Shown here piece by piece: positions 26,157 to 34,297 of a stretch of 64,000 bases of DNA. Position 1 is the first letter of the stretch, and each line of letters begins with the position of its first letter. The stretch spans positions 186,001 to 250,000 of the forward strand of contig NZ_JACHCC010000010.1 in NCBI RefSeq assembly GCF_014207135.1, given 5' to 3'. This stretch comes from Pedobacter cryoconitis (GTDB lineage: Bacteria > Bacteroidota > Bacteroidia > Sphingobacteriales > Sphingobacteriaceae). The notes beneath the pieces are model-generated. The model ran no database searches and was not told where the DNA came from. It saw only the letters and a program-made list of their open reading frames with translations. Made by a program: the position numbers and the translations under genes.

Positions 26157-26998
26157 AAAATATAAGCTGGAAAGAAGAGCTTAAACAAGAATTATTGAAA
26201 ATTGGCATTGAGTCAGAACTTTTTATTTCTGACTCTTTTCTTTTAATGAGGTTCCGGGAGAATGAACAGTTATTCCTGCACCTCATTACCATTGACACAC
26301 AGCCCGGTTGCAGGGAAACCTTACAGCTGCAACAGGATTATCTGGCAGAGGGTAAACAGCTGATTCAGCTTTGGGAAGATGTATGGCAGAACAGGACTGT
26401 ACAGGTACTGAGCCGGATCAGTGCACTATTGGGCAGAAATAAAAGGATACATGGACGGAAAACCAATATCCTGAGCATTACTCAGCCCCAGGCAGATCAG
26501 TTTTTAAATCAGCACCATCTTCAGGGATCGGCCACTTCCAGGTACCGGTATGCCTTACTGCTTAATGATCAGATTGTTGCTGTTGCCACTTTTAGCGGCA
26601 AAAGGAAAATGATCAGAAAACATCCGGACTATACCTCTGCAGAGTTGATCCGGTTTGCGACGGCGGACGGATTTACGGTACAGGGCGGATTAAGTAAGTT
26701 ACTTCAACATTTCATCAAGACTTTACAACCGGACGATGTGATGACTTATGCAGATCTGGACTGGTCTTATGGCAAAGGTTATACGAAACTGGGCTTTGAA
26801 CTGGTGGCGCAAACACCTCCGGCTGAAATATGGCTGGATACGCAAAAAATGATCCGCTATTTCCCCCATCGCTTACCCCCTGAACTCAATCTGATAGTTG
26901 CTGAGCTGTCGGCTGCTGAACGTGTCGGATACTTAAATTCTGCTCATTATTTCAGCGTATTTAATATGGGAAATCTCAAATATATCTTACACTTGTAA
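26147..26998 (+). CDS. Uncharacterised protein with a Mom/GNAT-like C-terminal domain
   Basis: The 283-residue frame has no ATG near its beginning. The start is taken as GTG at 26147, overlapping the previous gene by 10 bp. Residues of about 1-110 are an unrecognised N-terminal region. Residues of about 120-260 run from HHLQGSATSRYRYALLLNDQIVAVATFSGKR through SAELIRFATADGFTVQGGLSKLLQHFI to TYADLDWSYGKGYTKLGFEL. That pattern (HLQG, a small Gly-rich bend, then YAD...GxGYxxxGF) recalls the Mom DNA-modification/GNAT fold and related phage-encoded proteins. It ends immediately before miaA. A role in nucleic-acid modification is conceivable but unproven. Confidence 0.7.
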   Translation: MGIKNISWKEELKQELLKIGIESELFISDSFLLMRFRENEQLFLHLITIDTQPGCRETLQLQQDYLAEGKQLIQLWEDVWQNRTVQVLSRISALLGRNKRIHGRKTNILSITQPQADQFLNQHHLQGSATSRYRYALLLNDQIVAVATFSGKRKMIRKHPDYTSAELIRFATADGFTVQGGLSKLLQHFIKTLQPDDVMTYADLDWSYGKGYTKLGFELVAQTPPAEIWLDTQKMIRYFPHRLPPELNLIVAELSAAERVGYLNSAHYFSVFNMGNLKYILHL

Positions 26999-27931
26999 AT
27001 GGACAAAAATCCTCTTTTAATTATTCTCGGCCCTACCGCTTCGGGAAAAACAAAACTAGCTGTCAGCGTTGCCCATGCACTGAATGGAGAGATCATCAGT
27101 GCAGATAGCAGACAGGTATTTAAAGATATGGATATTGGTACGGGAAAAGATCTCGGAGAATACGAAAAGGATGGTCAGCTGGTGCCTTATCATCTGATTA
27201 ATATCAGGGAAGCAGGAGGAATTTATAATGTGAATGCATTTAAAGAGGATTTTTATACAGTCTTTGATCGGCTGACAGCACAACATAAATTACCTGTGCT
27301 GTGTGGTGGTACAGGAATGTATATTCACAGCATTCTGCAAAAACAACCTTATACCGCCGTTCCGGTTAATGAAGAATTAAGGAATAGTCTGCCGGCACAT
27401 GATATTGTAGCTCTGCGGAAAATATTGACTGCTTATCCGGCTTCTTTAACAGCGCATGCAGATCTTTCTTCTGCAAAAAGACTGGTCAGGGCAATTGAAA
27501 TTGCAGCTTATTTAAAGGAGAATGATTTACCTGAAGTGAATTATCCTGAAGTTCATCCACTGGTTATAGGACTAAGCGGACCAGTAGACTTGCGAAGGGA
27601 AAGAATCTTTCAGCGATTAAATGCACGTTTTGACGAAGGTTTAATTGAAGAAGTGGAAGGCCTTTTAAAGCGCGGAGTAAGTGCAGAAATGCTTGTCTTT
27701 TACGGTTTGGAATATAAATTCATCACAGAATATCTCCAAAATAAGCTCAGTTTACCGGACTTAAAGGAGAAATTGTACTTCGCAATCCGTCAGTTTGCTA
27801 AAAGACAGATGACTTTTTTCAGAAAAATGGAAAAAGACGGTATTCTGATAAACTGGCTGGATTCAGTACAAGGACCGGAGTATTTAACCCAGAGGGTTAT
27901 CGAATTATATAAAGCTGAGTTTTCTGTATAA
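26999..27931 (+). CDS. miaA: tRNA dimethylallyltransferase
   Basis: This 310-residue enzyme has the P-loop LGPTASGKTKLAV at residues 9-21, SADSRQVFKDMDIGTGK, LPVLCGGTGMYIHSIL for the isopentenyl pyrophosphate and tRNA site, and LVFYGLEYKFITEYL with FAKRQMTFF near the end. It transfers the dimethylallyl group to N6 of A37 in tRNAs reading UNN codons. The start abuts the stop of the Mom-like gene. The GTGKDLGEY insert and FYGLEYK variant differ from the E. coli form, and may mark a second MiaA lineage found in Bacteroidota; that is from memory and would need an alignment. Confidence 0.93.
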   Translation: MDKNPLLIILGPTASGKTKLAVSVAHALNGEIISADSRQVFKDMDIGTGKDLGEYEKDGQLVPYHLINIREAGGIYNVNAFKEDFYTVFDRLTAQHKLPVLCGGTGMYIHSILQKQPYTAVPVNEELRNSLPAHDIVALRKILTAYPASLTAHADLSSAKRLVRAIEIAAYLKENDLPEVNYPEVHPLVIGLSGPVDLRRERIFQRLNARFDEGLIEEVEGLLKRGVSAEMLVFYGLEYKFITEYLQNKLSLPDLKEKLYFAIRQFAKRQMTFFRKMEKDGILINWLDSVQGPEYLTQRVIELYKAEFSV

Positions 27932-28154
27932 ATGACTGTTACGTAGTGTTTTGTGTTGGTGTGATTGGTGGCTTCCGGACAGGACTGGCCAGGTCGGTAT
28001 GAAGGAATTTAAAATTTCTGAAAATGCCGGATAGCTGGTTTATGAACTTGTTTTGAGACCTTAAAAAGCCATTTTAAATCGTAATGGCATACAATTTGTA
28101 ATTACCCATGCAGGAGATTGGTATTGATTATCAATCCCGGACAGTTAAAAACAA

Positions 28155-28706
28155 ATGAAGAAACAAATGAAAAATTCTACAAAATATCTTGCTTCGGCAG
28201 TAGCTGCTGTGGCAATATTCTTTTCTACGAATGCCAGTGCACAAAAATTAGGGATTGGTGCTAATATAGGAATTCCGACAAGCAGTAATTATAGTATTGC
28301 AGCTGGTCTGGATGTACGTGGTCAGTTTGACCTGACTAAACAGTTATCGGTTCCGGTAGGTGTTGGTTACACTCATTTTTTTGCTAAAAATGCGACTTAT
28401 AATCCAGGTGACGGTGTAGTTAAAGTTCCTGATTATGGATATATTCCGGTAAAAACTGGTTTGAAATATTTCTTTGATCCAAGTGGTTCAGGAATCTATG
28501 CAATGGGAGAGGCTGGAGCGGCTTTTGGAGTTTCTAAAAATTCAAAAACTACTTTCCTTTATGCACCTACAATAGGTTATTCATTCAGTAGTGGTCTGGA
28601 TTTAGGTCTTAAGTATGAAAATGCTGGTAAAGGTGATGCTTTACGTTATTTAGGTAATAATACGGGACAAATAGCTTTACGTATTGCTTACGGTTTCAAG
28701 CTTTAA
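28155..28706 (+). CDS. Small outer-membrane beta-barrel protein
   Basis: The 183-residue protein has a signal peptide (about residues 1-29, cleaved after TNASA-Q) followed by alternating hydrophobic beta-strands rich in Gly and Tyr, such as LGIGANIGIP, SVPVGVGYTHFF, YIPVKTGLKYFF and GIYAMGEAGAAFG. It ends in GQIALRIAYGFKL, with an amphipathic final strand. This fits an 8-stranded porin-like or OmpW/OmpX-size barrel. Its exact function cannot be told. The gene stands alone with its own terminator downstream. The 223-bp gap before it shows no clear promoter match or reading frame. Confidence 0.82.
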   Translation: MKKQMKNSTKYLASAVAAVAIFFSTNASAQKLGIGANIGIPTSSNYSIAAGLDVRGQFDLTKQLSVPVGVGYTHFFAKNATYNPGDGVVKVPDYGYIPVKTGLKYFFDPSGSGIYAMGEAGAAFGVSKNSKTTFLYAPTIGYSFSSGLDLGLKYENAGKGDALRYLGNNTGQIALRIAYGFKL

Positions 28707-28728
28707 AAAAAACGGATCATATCTAAAA

Positions 28729-28772
28729 GAGGCTGTATCATTGATAGAAATGATACAGCCTCTTTTTTTTTT
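28729..28772 (+). terminator. Strong intrinsic terminator
   Basis: A perfect 14-bp stem (28729-28742 with 28749-28762) is followed by ten T. It ends the outer-membrane protein transcript. Confidence 0.92.
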
Positions 28773-28847
28773 GTTCAGTATTTTATGGTTATTCCATTTG
28801 GCCTGAATTGTATAAAATATGTCCTTTTAGACAGTTAACTTAGGTTG

Positions 28848-28855
28848 TAAATTTG
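28848..28855 (+). promoter_or_regulatory. -7 element of the GlxA-type regulator gene
   Basis: TAAATTTG matches TAnnTTTG and ends only 5 bp before the ATG at 28861, so the mRNA may be nearly leaderless. No good TTG lies at the expected upstream distance, so the assignment is weak. Confidence 0.4.
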
Positions 28856-28860
28856 TCATT

Positions 28861-29913
28861 ATGAATGATGGTAAAGCAATAACCGTTAATAATCAGCAAA
28901 AAAAACGAGTCGTAATTGTAGCCATGTCAGGCAATATGCTGCTTAATTTTGCAGGTCCGGCTGATGTTTTTACCAATGCCGACAAGTGTTTAAGTCTTTC
29001 TGGTTCAAAAATGGGCTACGATGTGCTAATCGTGTCTCCAACCTTGAATAAGAAAGTAGTCACTTCAACTGGAATTGAAATTAGCTGTCAGCACAGTGCA
29101 ATGGAAATTACAACACCTATTGATACCGTAATAGTTGCTGGAAATGACAACCAATTACAGAAATCTGCATATGCTGATTTCTGTAATTGGTTGTCATTCG
29201 TAAATGAAAGTAATACACGCCGGATCGGATCAGTTTGCGGAGGTGCGTTTGTTTTAGCCGAGGCAGGGTTGTTAAACGGAAAAAAAGCGACGACACATTG
29301 GCAATTGAGTGAAAGGTTAAAGAAGGAATATCCGCTTGTTGAAGTGAATACCAATGCCTTTTATACAAACGATGGACGCATTTATACTTCTGGTGGCGTG
29401 TCTTCAGGAATTGATCTTGCGCTGGCTTTGGTCGAAGAAGACCACGGAAAAGACATTGCCGTTCAGGTAGCCAGGAGATTAGTTTTTTACTTATCCAGAC
29501 CTGGGTTCCAGGTTCAGTTTGCCAACTTGCTGCCGGTTTATGAAAGTTCAAATCTTGCCGGAAAATTACATAGCTGGTTTAGCGAAAATCTGCATCAGCC
29601 ATTGGATATCATCCGGATCGCCGATCATTTAAATATGAGTCCAAGAAATTTTACACGTGTTTTTCATAAACAAACTGGTTTGCCTCCCGCTAAATTTATA
29701 GAAAAACTAAGGGTGGAGACAGCCCGTAAATATCTGGAGAATAGTGATATGTCGCTTGAAAATATAGCTGAAAAATGCGGTTTAGGTGGACTGGTTTCCA
29801 TGAGACGAACCTTTCTGAGGCATTTAATGATTACGCCTTCCGACTATCGCCGGGCATTCAGGACCTCTCTCAAAACACCCGGTATTAACGACGTGATGCA
29901 ACCTGATTTATAA
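28861..29913 (+). CDS. GlxA-family regulator: DJ-1/PfpI domain plus AraC helix-turn-helix
   Basis: The 350-residue protein begins with a class-I-amidotransferase-like domain of about residues 15-190 (VVIVAMSGNMLLNFAGPADVF, and IGSVCGGAFVLAEAGLLNGKKATTHW, whose nucleophile-elbow Cys is in SVCGG). An AraC-type DNA-binding domain follows at about residues 230-330 (ADHLNMSPRNFTRVFHKQTG and FLRHLMITPSDYRRAF). Members usually activate genes for amine, betaine or related catabolism. Within the coding region a 56-nt near-perfect palindrome (29143-29198) encodes the stretch between the first domain's VAG and its FVNES, yet the reading frame and domain length stay normal. Confidence 0.9.
   Translation: MNDGKAITVNNQQKKRVVIVAMSGNMLLNFAGPADVFTNADKCLSLSGSKMGYDVLIVSPTLNKKVVTSTGIEISCQHSAMEITTPIDTVIVAGNDNQLQKSAYADFCNWLSFVNESNTRRIGSVCGGAFVLAEAGLLNGKKATTHWQLSERLKKEYPLVEVNTNAFYTNDGRIYTSGGVSSGIDLALALVEEDHGKDIAVQVARRLVFYLSRPGFQVQFANLLPVYESSNLAGKLHSWFSENLHQPLDIIRIADHLNMSPRNFTRVFHKQTGLPPAKFIEKLRVETARKYLENSDMSLENIAEKCGLGGLVSMRRTFLRHLMITPSDYRRAFRTSLKTPGINDVMQPDL
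29143..29198. repeat. 56-bp near-perfect palindrome inside the GlxA-type gene
   Basis: Arms 29143-29165 and 29176-29198 are exact 23-nt inverted copies. The 10-nt centre is also self-complementary apart from one mismatched outer pair. As a result both strands encode the same peptide DNQLQKSAYADFCNWLSF. Such a hairpin would be a slipping and recombination hot spot. Confidence 0.95.
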
Positions 29914-29935
29914 CACAGAAATTAATAGAAATAGT

Positions 29936-30916
29936 ATGAAAATCGCAATTAATGGATTCGGCCGCATAGGAAGGATGACCCTTCGGGCATTACAAGATAA
30001 ACCAGAAGTAGAAGTTGTCGCAGTAAATGATCTGACAGACATCAGGACATTAACACATCTGCTTAAATATGATACTGCTCACGGACGCTTTCCCGGAGAA
30101 GTAGACAGTGACGGTGATACGATGATCGTAAATGGCAAACGCATACGCTTACTGAGTGAAAGAGATCCGGAAAAGCTTCCCTGGAAAGATCTGGCAATCG
30201 ATGTAGTCATAGAATCAACAGGAAGGTTTACTGATAAAACTTCAGCTTATTCACATATCCATGCAGGCGCAAAAAAAGTATTGATTACCGCACCAGCCTC
30301 TGGTGGCGTAAAAACGATTGTACACGGCGTTAATACAGCGTTAATAGGGGATGATTTGATTTATTCAACGGCATCCTGCACTACTGGAAGTATAGCCCCG
30401 ATATTATCTATTCTGGATAAGGAATTTGGAATCGAATCCGGATATATGATTACTGTTCATGCTTTTACCTCTGATCAAAACTTGCAGGATGCTCCTCACA
30501 AAGATTTGAGAAGAGCACGTGCAGCATCTTATTCCATTATCCCTACAACTACTGGTGCAGCCAAAGCTATTGGCGATGTTCTGCCTAACTTAAAGGGTAA
30601 AATGGACGGTTATTCATATCGCGTTCCTGTCATTGATGCATCTATTGTGGATTTGTCAATTAACCTGAAAAAAGAGGTCTCAGTGACCGATCTGAATAAC
30701 CTGTTTAAATCTTATGCTGGCAACTCACTTAAAGGCATAATGGAATATACAGAAGAACCTTTTGTTTCTTCAGATATTCTAGGTAATACACATTCTTCAA
30801 TTGTAGATGGCAGTCTTACTAAAGCTATGGGTAACTTTGTTAAAGTTGTTGCCTGGTATGATAACGAAGTAGGGATCTCTAACAGGATAGCAGAATTAGT
30901 CTCCTTGCTGCGATAA
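29936..30916 (+). CDS. gap: Glyceraldehyde-3-phosphate dehydrogenase, divergent paralogue
   Basis: The 326-residue enzyme has the Rossmann start MKIAINGFGRIGRMTLRAL, the catalytic Cys in ASCTTGSIAP, HAFTSDQNLQD with the paired His region, RRARAASYSIIPTTTGAAKAIG, and WYDNEVGISNR. The usual sequence after the active-site Cys is TTNCLAP and the usual late signature is WYDNEWGYSNR, so this is an atypical type I GAPDH. The catalytic Cys and the substrate-binding TTTGAAKA are kept, so activity is likely. It may be a secondary paralogue such as an erythrose-4-phosphate or gluconeogenic form. It is monocistronic, follows the GlxA regulator by 22 bp and ends in a terminator. Confidence 0.85.
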   Translation: MKIAINGFGRIGRMTLRALQDKPEVEVVAVNDLTDIRTLTHLLKYDTAHGRFPGEVDSDGDTMIVNGKRIRLLSERDPEKLPWKDLAIDVVIESTGRFTDKTSAYSHIHAGAKKVLITAPASGGVKTIVHGVNTALIGDDLIYSTASCTTGSIAPILSILDKEFGIESGYMITVHAFTSDQNLQDAPHKDLRRARAASYSIIPTTTGAAKAIGDVLPNLKGKMDGYSYRVPVIDASIVDLSINLKKEVSVTDLNNLFKSYAGNSLKGIMEYTEEPFVSSDILGNTHSSIVDGSLTKAMGNFVKVVAWYDNEVGISNRIAELVSLLR

Positions 30917-30935
30917 GGAATGAGGAAAAAATAAC

Positions 30936-30968
30936 AAAAGGGACTGATCATGAATCAGTCCCTTTTTT
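30936..30968. terminator. Bidirectional terminator between gap and the XRE regulator
   Basis: A 13-bp stem (30936-30948 with 30954-30966) with A and T tails and a 5-nt loop lies between the convergent genes. Confidence 0.88.
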
Positions 30969-32445
30969 ATTCCAGTTGTTTGAGTGCTATACTGATTTGT
31001 TCCTGTTGTTGTTGTCTGAAGATTTCAACTGGTGGTGCAGCTCTTTCTTTACAATCCATAATGCCACAACGTTCACAGGTAGTATGTACTGTTTTCACCG
31101 GAATAGTCATGTCGTTGATAAAAGACATAGCCTGGAGCAGTTTCTGGTCTATTAAAAGACCAATAGTTACACTGACCATCTCATTGGTTTTTCTGGCAGG
31201 TTTAGAAATCGATATACACAGGTATCTGTTGTGTGTCTGCCAGTACTGAGAGATCTGAGCTTCTACAACCGGGTATTTATATTTTTTCCTGTTTACCAGT
31301 TCTGCTGTCTGTTGTAGTGAAGTAATGGATATCCAGCGGCGGCAATAATGTTCATGTGTTGCGTTGGCATGCGGATTATGTAGCTGAGAAAGGTGTAGCT
31401 CTTTGGTGATTTCATATTCATCTTTCTGGGTATCTCCTGTAATGCGCAGAAAAAAGAGCTGATCAATGCCAAAATGTTTTGGTAAGATATTGGTCAGTCT
31501 CTGGATCATCATTTCGGGTGTGACATCATAGGTATGACAGAGATCCAGCCAGACCTTGTCATTCCATTTTGTCTGCATCATAATGCCTTTTACTTCTTCT
31601 ACAAATTTCTCTTCCTGCATGAGCAAGGCAACTGCAAAATATGAGGCTTTGAAATTATTGAGCATCATATCAAATGAATCGCTATGCTGGATAATCGTTT
31701 CATAAGGCCTTTCGGTAATACTGAGATACTGAAAACCAATCTCCCTGGCTAAAAGAAACTTTTCCTGCGCAGGGGTCATTCCTTTATTGATGTAAAATAT
31801 TTTAGTGTTTACAGCGTAAAAAGAACGCAGGCCATGTAAAGCTTCCATGGTATTCATCCGTTTACGATTGATTTGTATACCCATGCCGGTTAATATACTC
31901 TCGAGTAAAGTGACATCGATCTGTAGTATTTCTTCCCATTGATAGGCTGTTCTGAAGTTTCTTACCACATCTTCTATAGCTTCAAAATAGTTATCGTGCA
32001 GATCCTGGTAAGAACGTAATGCAGCATTGTAGAAGTTTTCTTTGGATAACTGATAACTTCTGGAAATCTTAAGCAGGGTACTGATAAAAGCAGTTACCTT
32101 ATCAGGGGTGTTGGAAAACAGATCGAGCAAAGCTGCTGGTGTTAATCCAAAATGTTCCCATGGAATAGCATTGATAAAATCGGAGTTGATCAGATCTATA
32201 ATAGGCTGAAGCTTTTTGCTGGCCCTCAGGGAAACCAGATAATCATAATCTACGCCCAGAATTTTAGCGAGCGAGAGTATTTTGTCAGCCTTTGGAAATT
32301 TCTTTCCTGTCTCAATATCATGTACATAGGAAAGAGACATGCCAGTTTTTTCGGCAAGCTGCTGGTAAGACAGTCCTTTTTCCTGGCGTAATGATTTTAC
32401 TTTAAGGCCTAAAATGAGCCTCACACTATCATTATTGGTTATCAT
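30967..32445 (-). CDS. ScfR/RamB-like XRE regulator with IrrE-like domain, probable glyoxylate shunt regulator
   Basis: The protein has 492 residues from the ATG at 32445; an upstream ATG at 32472 would add nine residues. Residues 1-70 are an XRE helix-turn-helix (LGLKVKSLRQEKGLSYQQLAEKTGMSLSYVHDIETGKKFP). A long middle part follows with an ImmA/IrrE-like region around KFLLAREIGFQYLS. The C-terminal part has Cys residues in CERCGIMDCKERAAPP. This matches the short-chain-fatty-acid-responsive regulators typified by RamB and PrpR of Actinobacteria, which control aceA/aceB and propionate genes. It diverges from aceB here, so it probably senses an acyl-CoA and controls the shunt. The HExxH zinc motif of IrrE is not intact. 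Confidence 0.85.
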   Translation of the reverse strand: MITNNDSVRLILGLKVKSLRQEKGLSYQQLAEKTGMSLSYVHDIETGKKFPKADKILSLAKILGVDYDYLVSLRASKKLQPIIDLINSDFINAIPWEHFGLTPAALLDLFSNTPDKVTAFISTLLKISRSYQLSKENFYNAALRSYQDLHDNYFEAIEDVVRNFRTAYQWEEILQIDVTLLESILTGMGIQINRKRMNTMEALHGLRSFYAVNTKIFYINKGMTPAQEKFLLAREIGFQYLSITERPYETIIQHSDSFDMMLNNFKASYFAVALLMQEEKFVEEVKGIMMQTKWNDKVWLDLCHTYDVTPEMMIQRLTNILPKHFGIDQLFFLRITGDTQKDEYEITKELHLSQLHNPHANATHEHYCRRWISITSLQQTAELVNRKKYKYPVVEAQISQYWQTHNRYLCISISKPARKTNEMVSVTIGLLIDQKLLQAMSFINDMTIPVKTVHTTCERCGIMDCKERAAPPVEIFRQQQQEQISIALKQLE

Positions 32446-32489
32446 CTTACTAAAGTAGTTAAAATGCATCAATCAACGAAAATAAAAAT

Positions 32490-32510
32490 ATTAGCGAAAT
32501 ATTCGCTAAT
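32490..32510. promoter_or_regulatory. Inverted repeat between the regulator and aceB
   Basis: ATTAGCGAA and TTCGCTAAT form 9-bp arms around a 3-bp centre, lying midway between the divergent starts at 32445 and 32547. It is a probable operator for the ScfR/RamB-like regulator. I see no convincing TAnnTTTG box for aceB. Confidence 0.6.
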
Positions 32511-32546
32511 TGAGAATAATCCGTATATTGTATAAAATTTACAACC

Positions 32547-34265
32547 ATGACAGCAAATATGAATCACCTAAAAACATGGTATAGTACCCCAGAGGGAATC
32601 ACCATTAATGCGCCTTTCCGGGCAGCTTACACTCAAGTGCTTTCTAATGAAGCACTGCAGTTTATTAAAGCATTGCATCTGCAGTTTAATGTACACCGAA
32701 AAGCGCTTTTAGCGGAAAGGGAGGTGGTTCAGCAAAAAATAGATCATGGATGGGAACCTTCTTTCCTTCCTGAGACAGCTGCGATCAGGGAAGGAGACTG
32801 GCAGATCAGTTCTGTTCCTGAAGATATCCTGGACCGTAGGGTAGAGATCACAGGTCCGGTAGACCGTAAGATGATTATCAATGCAATGAACTCGGGGGCT
32901 AATGTTTTTATGGCTGATCTGGAAGACAGCAATTCACCCAATTGGGATAATGTTATCGGCGGACAGCTTAATCTATCTGATGCAGTGAACCGGACCATCA
33001 GTTTTGTTAATCCGGACAACGGAAAAGAGTATAAGCTGAATGAGGAGACTGCGATTTTATTTGTTCGTCCAAGAGGCTGGCACCTGGAAGAAAAACATAT
33101 TGAAATTGATGGTGAAGCTGCAAGTGGCAGTTTAATCGATTTTGGACTTTATTTCTTTCATAATGCAAAAACATTATTGCAAAATGGAAATGGTCCTTAT
33201 TTCTATTTACCCAAACTGGAAAGTTATCAGGAGGCGAGATTATGGAACGATGTCTTTGTATTTGCCCAAAACTATTGTGGGATTGCGCAGGGAAGTATTA
33301 AAGCCACTGTATTAGTCGAAACGATACTAGCCCCTTTCCAGCTGAATGAAATATTATATGAATTAAAAGACCATTCGGCCGGTATGAACTGCGGACGATG
33401 GGATTATATCTTCTCTTTTATCAAAAAATTCAGGAACGTTCCGGGTTATGTTTTTCCGGATCGTGCACAAGTAAATATGACAGTCCCTTTTATGAGGGCT
33501 TATACGCAACTAGTTATTCAAACCTGTCATAAACGCGGAGCGCATGCGATAGGCGGAATGGCTGCACAAATACCAATTAAAAATAATGAGGCAGCCAACG
33601 AAGCAGCGATGAAAAAAGTAAAGGCCGATAAACTGCGTGAGGTAAGAGATGGTCATGACGGAACCTGGGTTGCGCATCCTGGTTTAGTGTCTTTAGCCAA
33701 AACAATATTTGATGCAGGTATGAAAACACCTAACCAGCTGCATGTCACCCGCGAGGATTTTGTTTGTACAGAAGCAGATTTGCTGGAATTACCTCATGGA
33801 ACTATAACCGAGGAAGGATTAAGACAGAATATCAATGTAGGTATCCTGTATCTCGAAAACTGGCTTCGTGGAAATGGTGCAGCGGCAATCTATAATCTGA
33901 TGGAGGATGCGGCTACCGCTGAGATTTGTCGTACGCAGGTTTGGCAATGGGTACATAATCAGGCAAAATTGGCCGATGGCCGCACGATTACACATAGTCT
34001 GTATGAAGATTTGCGCGATGATGAAATCTGGCAGATCAGAGATACGGTAGGGGCTAAAGCTTACCAGGAGGGGGCTTATGTTCAGGCCATCTGTATTTTC
34101 AACAGACTGGTGGTACAGAACAGATGGGTTGATTTTCTGACCCTGCCTGCCTATGATCTTATTCTTTCCAATGATGAAAAAAAAGTATGCAGGGAAGATG
34201 AAGCGGAGCTGCAAAATGCTGAATCCGATTTGTTAACTGCAGATAGTCATAACCAAATAAAATAA
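32547..34265 (+). CDS. aceB: Malate synthase A
   Basis: The 572-residue protein matches malate synthase A: RRVEITGPVDRKMIINAMNSGANVFMADLEDSNSPNW near residues 95-135 with the metal-coordinating Glu/Asp, ILFVRPRGWHLEEKH, KATVLVETILAPFQLNEILYELKDHSAGMNCGRWDYIFSFIK, and GTWVAHPGLVSLA. It condenses glyoxylate with acetyl-CoA to malate, the second step of the glyoxylate shunt. The gene starts about 100 bp from the divergent regulator and precedes aceA by 32 bp, so the two are an operon. The C-terminal end (after residue 540) is polar and unlike the family core. Confidence 0.96.
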   Translation: MTANMNHLKTWYSTPEGITINAPFRAAYTQVLSNEALQFIKALHLQFNVHRKALLAEREVVQQKIDHGWEPSFLPETAAIREGDWQISSVPEDILDRRVEITGPVDRKMIINAMNSGANVFMADLEDSNSPNWDNVIGGQLNLSDAVNRTISFVNPDNGKEYKLNEETAILFVRPRGWHLEEKHIEIDGEAASGSLIDFGLYFFHNAKTLLQNGNGPYFYLPKLESYQEARLWNDVFVFAQNYCGIAQGSIKATVLVETILAPFQLNEILYELKDHSAGMNCGRWDYIFSFIKKFRNVPGYVFPDRAQVNMTVPFMRAYTQLVIQTCHKRGAHAIGGMAAQIPIKNNEAANEAAMKKVKADKLREVRDGHDGTWVAHPGLVSLAKTIFDAGMKTPNQLHVTREDFVCTEADLLELPHGTITEEGLRQNINVGILYLENWLRGNGAAAIYNLMEDAATAEICRTQVWQWVHNQAKLADGRTITHSLYEDLRDDEIWQIRDTVGAKAYQEGAYVQAICIFNRLVVQNRWVDFLTLPAYDLILSNDEKKVCREDEAELQNAESDLLTADSHNQIK

Positions 34266-34297
34266 ATAACCAATGTAAACCTTAAAAATTAACCATC

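Noticed and set aside
29088..29551. Minus-strand genes inside the GlxA-type regulator
   Set aside because: They arise from the internal palindrome, which encodes the same peptide on both strands, and from antisense of a well-supported gene.
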